Source of the DNA: Tupaia tana
Taxonomy: Eukaryota > Chordata > Mammalia > Scandentia > Tupaiidae
Direction of reading: 5' to 3'
Assembly: GCA_026018925.1 (NCBI GenBank)
Contig: JAKSZU010000016.1
Coordinates: 5,500,940-5,564,939, forward strand
DNA: 64,000 nt
The position numbers were made by a program, and so were the translations under genes. A model generated the notes under the pieces. That model was not told where the DNA came from. It worked only from the letters and a program-made list of their open reading frames with translations, and did no database searches. Below are positions 56,850 to 64,000 of this stretch, in pieces. Each line of letters opens with the position of its first letter. Position 1 is the first letter of the stretch.

Positions 56850-57088
56850 AGGGAGCCAGCAAATGGTGCGGACTCCCGAATGACTGGTTGAGGTTTTAGT
56901 TCTGAACCTGGGGCTTCAAATCACACAGGGCTCAGGTGCCTGCGTGCCCAAAATCCTAAGAGGAGAATGGAGGTGAAGGGACTGCAACTTGGCCATCCCC
57001 TCTAGGGGGGTAATTTCTCACTTTCTTTTTCTCTGGCTAGCACATGTGCCCTATGACAGAAAAAAAACTAATAACAAAACAAAACAAA
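56850..57088 (+). mobile_element. tRNA-derived SINE, long type
   Basis: 'gggagccagcaaatggtgcgg', 'gcgtgcccaaaatcctaagaggag', 'gtgccctatgacag', A-rich (AAAAC)n tail. Target-site duplication aacacatca. Confidence 0.9.
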
Positions 57089-57098
57089 ACACATCAGG

Positions 57099-57558
57099 AA
57101 AGATCTCCCAAACTTAACGAGGGGAGTTCGAAGTCACAGTTGCTTGAGTACAACGTGAGTCACCGTAAAGCCACCTTCCCCCTTTGCAAAGCCAGCTCAC
57201 ACTTTGTCTCACGTGACTGCCAGGATGATCGTCTGCACTATCTGGGGCAGACAGTTGTTCCCACAGTGTGAACGAGATAATGCACTGCCATCGGGAGTGG
57301 GTGCCGGGGTTCAGCCTGCTGCACGGTCACTGTGGTAGTTTCCTAACCACTCGACCACAGTACTGGTTGAAGTAAATGGATACTTTTCTACCAGTGCTTG
57401 GAGCTGTGTAGGTCTGTCTTCACAGCAGGGCTTCCTCGGCGTCACATGACTGAGACCGCACTCCCCTTTGGGCAAGTCCTCTACCTGCCTCCCTTCATGA
57501 CTACACTGTACCCTCTCACTCCACATCCACATTCAATACACATGTTTAAAAGACTGCT
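57099..57558. other. Unique non-coding stretch
   Basis: Nothing recognised. Confidence 0.4.
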
Positions 57559-57560
57559 TT

Positions 57561-57826
57561 TGGTGCCTGTAGCCTGATAGTGAAGGCAGCTAGATCCCAC
57601 ATGACCCACTGTAGTTCAAATCCTGGCCCATGGGCTTAAAAACAGACCCCACCGGGCAGCGCGTGCATGTGTGTCCCAAATCCCAACAGGATGGAGAGAG
57701 TGAGCACCAGGGCTCATGGTGTGAGCATGCCCCACTCAGAGGCACTTTCTCCCTCTCCCTCTCTCTCTGTCTCTGTCTCTCTCTGGCCAGTGCGTATGTA
57801 TGTCCCCAAGCAATTAAAAAATGAAA
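57561..57826 (+). mobile_element. tRNA-derived SINE, old long type
   Basis: 'tggtgcctgtagcctgatagtgaaggc', 'agttcaaatcctggcc', 'gtgtcccaaatcccaacagg', CT-rich end and 'caattaaaaaatg' tail. Confidence 0.85.
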
Positions 57827-57923
57827 AGAGTACTTTCATTTTGCTTTTGCACTGAAGTGATTTTTGACATTGATTCTTCCTACCCCTTCTCAGGGTTTAA
57901 TGATCATGTCAAATGTGGTTACA

Positions 57924-58170
57924 GGGACCAGCAGTTGGTAAGGTGGTTAAGGAGCTGGACTTCCACACAGTCGACCACAGCTCAAACCCCAGACCCGGTG
58001 GCTTGAAAATTATGCCGGGTGCGTGTCCGTGTGTGCCCAGAAATCTAGAGAAGAGAATGAAGAAGGAATTTAAGAAAGGCCATCCCCCTGGGGGTGATTT
58101 CTCACTTTCCCTTGCCCTGTCTCTCTCATACTCTCTCTGGCAAGTACTCTCACCCTAAGACAAAAACCTA
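57924..58170 (+). mobile_element. tRNA-derived SINE, long type
   Basis: 'gggaccagcagttggtaaggtggttaagg', 'agctcaaaccccagacccggtggcttg', palindrome CCCCCTGGGGG, 'tctggcaagtactctcacc'. No clear poly(A) remains. Confidence 0.9.
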
Positions 58171-61100
58171 AAATCTGCTCTGGTCAGGGAAATGTGTTTT
58201 TCCCCCAGGATCTTTGTCATTCCAGACCTGGCATTGGAAGGAGGCTGCTCTTTGCTCAATCTTTTCCCCTTTATTTTCCCTCCTCTGAGAAGCAGATTAT
58301 TACTATACTGAATGCCTTCAGCAACACTTAATTCATTCCACTGCCTCACATCTGTAGAACAAGCACTGATGGGCAGAAGAGCTGCTTGAAATGAAGTAAG
58401 AACTGAAGCTCACACAGTTAAAAAATGAAAGGATAAAGGAAAAGAGATGGGCTGCCATCGTTCTCTCAGTGGGAAGGGATTAAGACGGTTTTAATTATCT
58501 CACCTGGCTTTTGTTATTATGCCATTCTCACTCCCTGCTGTTCCCTTTGTATGGCTGATACAGAGCCTGGGACCTGGTGGTGTGTCTGCACTTCCCCCTT
58601 TAGGAAAGCCAAGGAGCCCCAGGTTAAAAAGTAGAACTGTGTGGTTGAAAACGCTCCTGAATCTGTGATGACAGGAGAGGGCTGAAGTTCCTCTGCTCCG
58701 TCATGTTCCAGTGCCAACCACTGAGGACTGGACGGAGTATGTTACACTTTGCTGAATAAAGTAAACGGGTTTCTACTGTGATCTGGATGGGAAAAGAAGA
58801 TGCAGATATTGGAGGTACTGATGCAAAATCACGGACGGTATTGCAGACACATTCTCCAGCTGGGGCCAAAGTGGGATGTGGGGCACGGCAGTTTCCTTTA
58901 TTCAACTAAAACACATGCATGCGCAGTACAGAGATGCTTTCTGCTCCCTGGCCTTTATTCTAGAAGGATGGCCTACATCCCCTTAGCATTTGCTGTTGTT
59001 TCCTTGCAGGAATTCTTCAGCCTGGCTGGGAGCAGGGCATGGAGCGTTCCGTAGGTCTTCTTTTCTCTTAATTGCCAAACACCTGAAAATTCTCCTGTGG
59101 TAAAAATCCAGCCTTGTGCAAGGACTATACTAAGAGAACGCTTGAAGAAGAAGCAAGTCCATAATAAATATTTTGCAAAGGCAGACAGGTCCCGGGAACT
59201 AGAAAATTACTATTCTGACCTCTGGGGGTGGTAGAGGAAAGTGGCCCAAGGGAAATGGAGACACCTCACATGTGCCCCAGGAGTGCAGTGGGTAGGCAGG
59301 AGAGGAGAGCGTCCTCAGCCCTTAGGGACAGTGAGTCTGGCCACCAGGGAGCCAGCCAGCTGGCCAGCCCGCCAGGCCCTGCTATTCTGTTCTGGTCACC
59401 TCTGGGTGGGCATCTTTGGACTGCTGCTTTGTTCAGAATCAACAAGCATAGCAAGAAAAGGCAATGCGCTCAAAGTCAAAGCGCTTTAACCTCCATAGGA
59501 GAGGACTGGGGGGGTCTCATCCTGATCTCAGCCCCGAGGTCTCGGCGCAGCTGGAAACAGGATGACGTCCTTCAAGAGTCAGCCTGGGACTTGTGGCTGA
59601 GACACACCTCCCAAGGCCTGGGTGGCCAGAGCATTCTGGCTGGGCGGTCAAGTGATTAGTGACTAAAAATAGGCCCCCTGTACTCCTGCTGTGTCGGGCC
59701 TCTCCACATTGTCAGGGAGCACTCAGGGACACCATGGAGCTCCCCGCCCTTGGGAACATCAAAGGAAAAAAATCAAAGAAATTACTTTCAATCTGATCCT
59801 TATCACTGAATGCCCCACTGATCAGAATAAGCGAGGGACAAACACATTAGTGCCCACATAAAATGGCTTTTGGGAAAGTGAGATCTGATCCACTGAGCCG
59901 AATGATCATTACAAGCTGTAATCAGTAAAACCAAATTTCACAGTAAATGGGATACTTGCTATTGGTGCCCTGCTCGGGGAAACTGTGTGTGTGGACACGG
60001 TGTGACAGGAAGAAGAAACTCCACCCTGCAAAGAATGCCGCACCGGCATTGAGGCAGACAACTCTCCAACTCTTTGGGCAGCTTCCGTGCAGTCGGTCTT
60101 GTCTTCTCAGTGTCCTTTGTCCTGGGTCTTTCTGGTCGGGATGAGCCAACTGAGCAGCTTTATTTCTGGGCCTGACAGGAGCTTCTGGCTTCCAGCTGAA
60201 GTCAGGACAAGCAGATTGGGCCGGCTGCTGAGAGTCAGTCTGGACGTGTCCTTGTTATCTGGTGAACACGGGTAAACAGTGTGTATCAACAAGACGCAAA
60301 CCCAGGAGGCGGCCCTGATCTGCAACCCTCCCAGAGGCAGCTTAGAGCAAATTCAGTGCTCCTAAATTCCCAAGCTGACCACCCAGAGGAGAGAAATCAG
60401 GGCTGTCAAATAAGTGGTGGGAGACAAGAAAGGAATTTGCGAGAATGTGCTGCACACTATTTAAGGGCTCCCAGGCTGAACTGAAAGATGCATTATTCCA
60501 TGAAATTATTTCAGCTGGGGCCAAAGGACCCTCCTCGATTGCAGTGGAATATCCTTGTGTTTGATTTCTAAATATTGGCATCTGGGAAGAAAAAGAGACC
60601 ATGCCTAGTGCCATGGCTAACAGAGCAAGCTTGCTCATCTGGGCCAGCTGGAGTTTGACGTCCGCCCCGCTCCTGTTCTACGGGAGTTGTAAGGAGAAAG
60701 CCAAGCTCCGTGGACTTTTTGGTCTTCGGTCTCTGAGAGGGTCTTTCAGAAAAGAAGCTCTCACACTGCCCAGGGTGGCCATCAGTCTACCTTCAGCAGC
60801 CCTGGTCATTAGGCAGTTTTTCTTTTGTAAAGCCCTGGTCAGCTATGCTGTGCCTCCCACGTCTTCTCAAAGGAGACATGAATTTTAAAATGTCTTTGCC
60901 CTGGAGCAAAAACAACTCAGGTATAAATACTGTATCTGTCAAATTCAGATGAAAGGTTGATATTCTGTGGCCATAGGAATTGAAGTGCCCCCATATTCAT
61001 GTTCACATAACATGGCTTGAGCCAATGTGAGCATTATATCAAGTTGAACCAGACGAAATGAATGATTTTGTAGGTCACAGAGGATTGACAGTTGACTACC
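58171..61100. other. Longest repeat-poor stretch
   Basis: About 2.9 kb with no mobile element recognised. Overlapping frames of 60-143 codons (59228-59659, 60342-60638, 60601-60888) show no domain, and no splice sites or promoter are evident. It may hold regulatory sequence or an unrecognised exon, but nothing supports a specific call. Confidence 0.4.
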
Positions 61101-61104
61101 TTAT

Positions 61105-61320
61105 GGGACTCAACCCACATAATGATTAAGGATGCTGGCTTTGGAGTCATCTCAGCCACTTACCAACTGTGATCTTGGGCAAGTTATTCAGACTTAATTT
61201 CTTCCTCTTTACCTCATAGTGAGTCTCCTCCAACATTTCTAAAACATGAATGAGTTCTCCAAGGTAAGGCATTGAGAAGAGTTATTGGCATATAGTAATC
61301 ATTATTCTGTTTGCATAGGA
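61105..61320 (+). repeat. MIR SINE
   Basis: 'ctggctttggagtcatctcagccacttaccaactgtgatcttgggcaagttattcagacttaatttcttcctctttacctcatagtgag' matches the MIR core and 3' half. Confidence 0.9.
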
Positions 61321-61689
61321 CTTTGCCGGCCCCAGTGAAATCTGTTTCCCTGGAGAGATAAGCTTATGTGGGTTGAGTGAGTGACTGAGAGGGACATTTG
61401 TCCAGGGGTTCATGCTGAAAGAGGGCTTCAAATGTAGACTTTTCATGTTATTTTTATTCATCTTATTCCCAGTTCCATTTTATATCCCCACCATTAATTT
61501 ATTTTCTCTTACATTTTAAAAGCAGCCTGTCTGGATAATTATCTTTTGATGAAAATATATCTAGTATCTTCAGCTGTACCAATGTGAACTGTATTCATGT
61601 TGGGTAAATTCACTTTATAAGCTATAGCAATGTGTAGTGACTGAATGTATAAAAGAAATTTAAAAAAAGATGCAGCCTGTTAAGGTCTG

Positions 61690-62210
61690 ACTCCACAGCT
61701 CAGCTCAGCTCTGTGCATAGGAGACTGGACCGCACATGGCTGACCATGGTTTGAATCAGGCCCAGTGGGAGAAATACTTTGGCACTTGCGTGTGCATGCT
61801 CAAAATCCTGACAGTGTAGAAAAATTGAGGACAAGGGGGACCAGCAGATGGGTACAGCAGTTACATTGCTGGATTCCAACATGGCCAACTGCTGTTCGAG
61901 TCCTGGACCTGGCACGTGTGCATGCATGCCCAAGATCCTGGGAGGAAAATAGAGGAGTAGGGATTGCTGTGTGGTTATCCCCCCAGGGGGTGATTTCTCT
62001 TTTTCCTTCTCACTTTCTCTGTTTCTCTCTCTGTCTGGCAAGTGGAAGATCTAAAGGCAAAAATCCTCTTAAAAAAAAAGAGAGAGAGAGAGAAAGAGAA
62101 ATTGCAGAAAAGCATTGCGGCATGGTCAAGCCCCATTGGAGGAGGTTCTCTTTCTCTCTTTTTCCCTCTCTCTGGCAAGCACACATAGATTCTGAAAAAA
62201 TAAAATAAAA
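61690..62210 (+). mobile_element. Outer old SINE split by another SINE
   Basis: Old sense copy. Its head and middle lie at 61690-61836 ('gactggaccgcacatggctgaccatggtttgaatc'). Its end is at 62083-62210 ('gcattgcggcatggtcaagcccc', 'tctggcaagcacacatag'). Confidence 0.85.
61837..62082 (+). mobile_element. tRNA-derived SINE nested in same orientation
   Basis: 'gggaccagcagatggg', 'gttcgagtcctggacc', 'catgcccaagatcctgggagg', CCCCCCAGGGGG, CT-rich end and poly(A) running into (AG)n. The middle is shortened after the B-box. Confidence 0.88.
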
Positions 62211-62465
62211 CATAACAACAAAAAAAAGCCCAGCCTATTAAAATATGATCTAAATAAACAAAATTCACCAAATTTAAGTGTCAAATTAAATGAGTTTTGA
62301 CTGAAGCGTACATATGTAATTACCACCACCCTCATGATACATAGAACATTTCTATCACCCCCAAGCCCCCTGGTGTTCATGTGTCTTCAATCCCCTCTCC
62401 CTGTCTCCACACCCAAGAAGCCCCTCATCTGCTACTATAGTTTTACCTTCTCTAGAATTTCATAA

Positions 62466-62856
62466 ACAGATGGTCTTCAACTTATGATGGTTTGACTTAT
62501 CATTTTTCAACTTTAGATGGTGCAAAAGCGATCCATGTTCAGTGGAAATCATACTTCGAGTATCCATACTGTATGGAAAGTGAAAACAGCCATCTGGTTT
62601 TCACTTTGCATACAGAATTCAATAAATTACTTGAGAGAGTCAACACTTTATTATAAAATAGACTTTGTGTTACATGATTTTGCCCAACTATAGGCTAAAG
62701 TAAGTGTTCTGAGCACGTTTTAGGTAGACCAGACTGAACTGTTATGTTCTGTAAGTTAGGTCTACTAAATGCCTTTTGGACTTAACAGTATTTTCAATTT
62801 TGGATGGTTTTACCAGGACATAACACCATCATAAACCAAAGGGCATCTGTAGGTAG
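62466..62856 (+). mobile_element. Tigger-group MITE (MER8/Tigger7-like)
   Basis: Terminal inverted repeats 'acagatggtcttcaacttatgatgg' and 'ccatcataaaccaaagggcatctgt'. Inside are 'gcaaaagcgatcc', 'caataaattacttgagag' and 'gattttgcccaactataggctaaagtaagtgttctgagcacg'. The family name is from memory. It has no transposase. Confidence 0.8.
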
Positions 62857-63289
62857 AATCAGTCATTTTATTTGATCTCTTTCACTTATGATAACCTTTA
62901 TTTGCGTTGTTGGCTAGATATTTAGTTCCTTTTTGTTTTCTATTGCTGAGTGCAATTTTGTTGCATTAATATGTAGATATTCAAAATTTGGATTGATTCT
63001 AATTTAAGGTTATTAAAAATAAAGCTGCTGTGAACATTAATATATAAGTCTTCGTGTGAACATGTTTTACTTTATCTTGGGTAAACACCTAGGAGTGAGA
63101 TTGTTAGATTATATGATGTCTGCCTGTTTATAAGAAACTTCCAAATAGTTTTCCCAAGTGGTTGTATCGTTTTGCATTCACCAACAATATGTGAACACTC
63201 CTGTTGTTCTACACCCTCTACAGCTCTTGGTATTGTCAGAGTTTAATTTCAGACCTTCTGATACATATGTAATAGTGTATCATTGTAGT

Positions 63290-63840
63290 TTTCTGTTTGT
63301 TTTTGGGGTTTCTGTTTGTCTGTTTGTTTACTACAGGGCATGGGTACTTGCTGGAGACAGAGAAAGAGGAAGTGAGAAATCACCGCCTTCCACCTCCTCC
63401 TCACCCCTGCTAGGGATGGCCGTGCTTCGAACCCCCTCTCCTCTACCTCTGGGGACTCTGGGCATGTCTACACATACACATCCAGCGTAATTTTTTTGTT
63501 TTCAGGTTTTTACCATGGGGTACGTGCGCTCACCAGAGTGAGTGAGAGACAGATAAAGGGAGAGGAAAAGTGAGAAATCACTCTCTGGGGGAATGCCACA
63601 CTGCAATTCCTTCTCCTCCATTCTCTTTTCAGGATTTTGAGCATGCACGGGTAACCCAGTTTGAGTTTCAAGCCACGGGGTCCAGGACCCAGACTGCAGT
63701 TGGCCAGCCAGCGCCTTAGCCAACATAAAACATGCTGGCTTCCTCAGAGTGATTTTTAAGCCTCCAGGTCCAGGAATTGAACAAAGTAGTTAGCCATGTG
63801 GGATCCTGCTGCCTTAACCTCCATGCCATCTGCTGGCCCC
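63290..63840 (-). mobile_element. Outer old SINE, antisense, split by another SINE
   Basis: 3' part at 63290-63489 ('ctacagggcatgggtacttgctggagacag'), 5' part at 63736-63840 ('aagcctccaggtccaggaattgaac', 'ccatgccatctgctggcccc'). Confidence 0.88.
63490..63735 (-). mobile_element. tRNA-derived SINE nested in same orientation
   Basis: 'ggtttttaccatggggtacgtgcgctcacc', 'gccacactgcaattccttctcctcc', 'gccacggggtccagg', head damaged. Flanks gtaattttt / gtgattttt are a likely target-site duplication in the outer SINE. Confidence 0.85.
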
Positions 63841-63957
63841 AACTGTAGCTTTAATTTGTATTTCCATGGCCATGGCCATTAATGTTGAGCCTATTTTAAT
63901 GCTTTGTGCAATTCATTTATCTTTTTTGGCAAAATATCTGGTCAAAATCTTTGCCCA

Positions 63958-64000
63958 TTTTTTTTTTTAATTTTGCCAAAAAGTGCTCACCAGAGAGTAA
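63958..64000 (-). mobile_element. SINE, antisense, cut by window end
   Basis: T run followed by 'aattttgccaaaaagtgctcaccagagag', the 3' end of another antisense tRNA SINE inside the same old L1. Confidence 0.75.

Larger units (their letters stand above)
62262..63957 (-). mobile_element. Old L1 3' UTR, antisense, multiply interrupted
   Basis: 'aaatgagttttgactgaagcgtacatatgtaattaccaccacc', 'ataaagctgctgtgaacattaat', 'cttgggtaaacacctaggagtgag', 'ctacagctcttggtattgtcag' and 'gctttaatttgtatttccatggcc' are the L1M 3' UTR read backwards. A Tigger MITE and nested SINEs split it. Confidence 0.88.

Noticed and set aside
59228-59659. 143-codon frame in repeat-poor DNA
   Set aside because: An overlapping plus-strand frame (59241-59489) and minus-strand frame (59266-59454) are equally open, and there is no motif, start context or splice evidence; chance in GC-richer DNA.

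Overview
This window looks like ordinary mammalian intergenic or intronic DNA. I found no intact protein-coding gene, RNA gene or CRISPR array, and no convincing gene promoter. Almost every open reading frame over 60 codons falls inside a transposable element, a pseudogene or simple repeat. The long frames that look protein-like are pieces of LINE ORF1/ORF2, a Tigger transposase, SET and SF3A2 retrocopies, or translations of SINE and microsatellite sequence.

Organism: the dominant repeat is a tRNA-derived SINE (about 35 copies on both strands). It has a tRNA-like head starting GGGACCAGCAG, a unique middle, a CT-rich stretch and a poly(A) tail. It is not Alu, B1/B2, a carnivore, ruminant, equine or bat SINE, a rabbit C-repeat or an armadillo DAS element. 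My best guess from memory is the CYN-type SINE of flying lemurs (Dermoptera), which I cannot verify here. A nearly full-length Tigger1 DNA transposon and one 7SL (Alu-like) related element fit a member of Euarchontoglires.

Layout: 0-5 kb holds an alternating CA/TG microsatellite, a SINE, an MIR and unique DNA. From 4 to 10 kb there are three old L1 pieces with SINEs. From 10 to 18.5 kb there is unique DNA with a MaLR LTR, MER5A, L2-like remnants and SINEs. From 18.56 to 21.61 kb lies Tigger1, which carries five younger inserts, one of them unidentified. From 22 to 34 kb there are MIRs, many young SINEs (several with clear target-site duplications), a MaLR LTR inside a local duplication, and polypurine tracts. 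At 34.8-35.6 kb a minisatellite is split by a young truncated L1. From 36 to 40 kb there is unique and L2-like DNA. From 41 to 46.7 kb an old sense L1 holds a processed SET pseudogene, which itself holds an antisense SF3A2 retrocopy. From 47.3 to 51.2 kb there is a tRNA/7SL composite and an antisense old L1. From 51.2 to 53.7 kb lies a single insertion with 20-bp target-site duplications that carries only a LINE ORF1 and two diverged, tandem 3' UTRs. It has no ORF2, i.e. it is a half-L1 (HAL1)-like element. From 54 to 61 kb the DNA is mostly unique, and 61-64 kb returns to L1, Tigger MITE and nested SINEs.

The most interesting object is the ORF1-only element at 51230-53707. A fragment of the same 3' UTR is an independent insertion inside Tigger1, so the lineage moved more than once in this genome.
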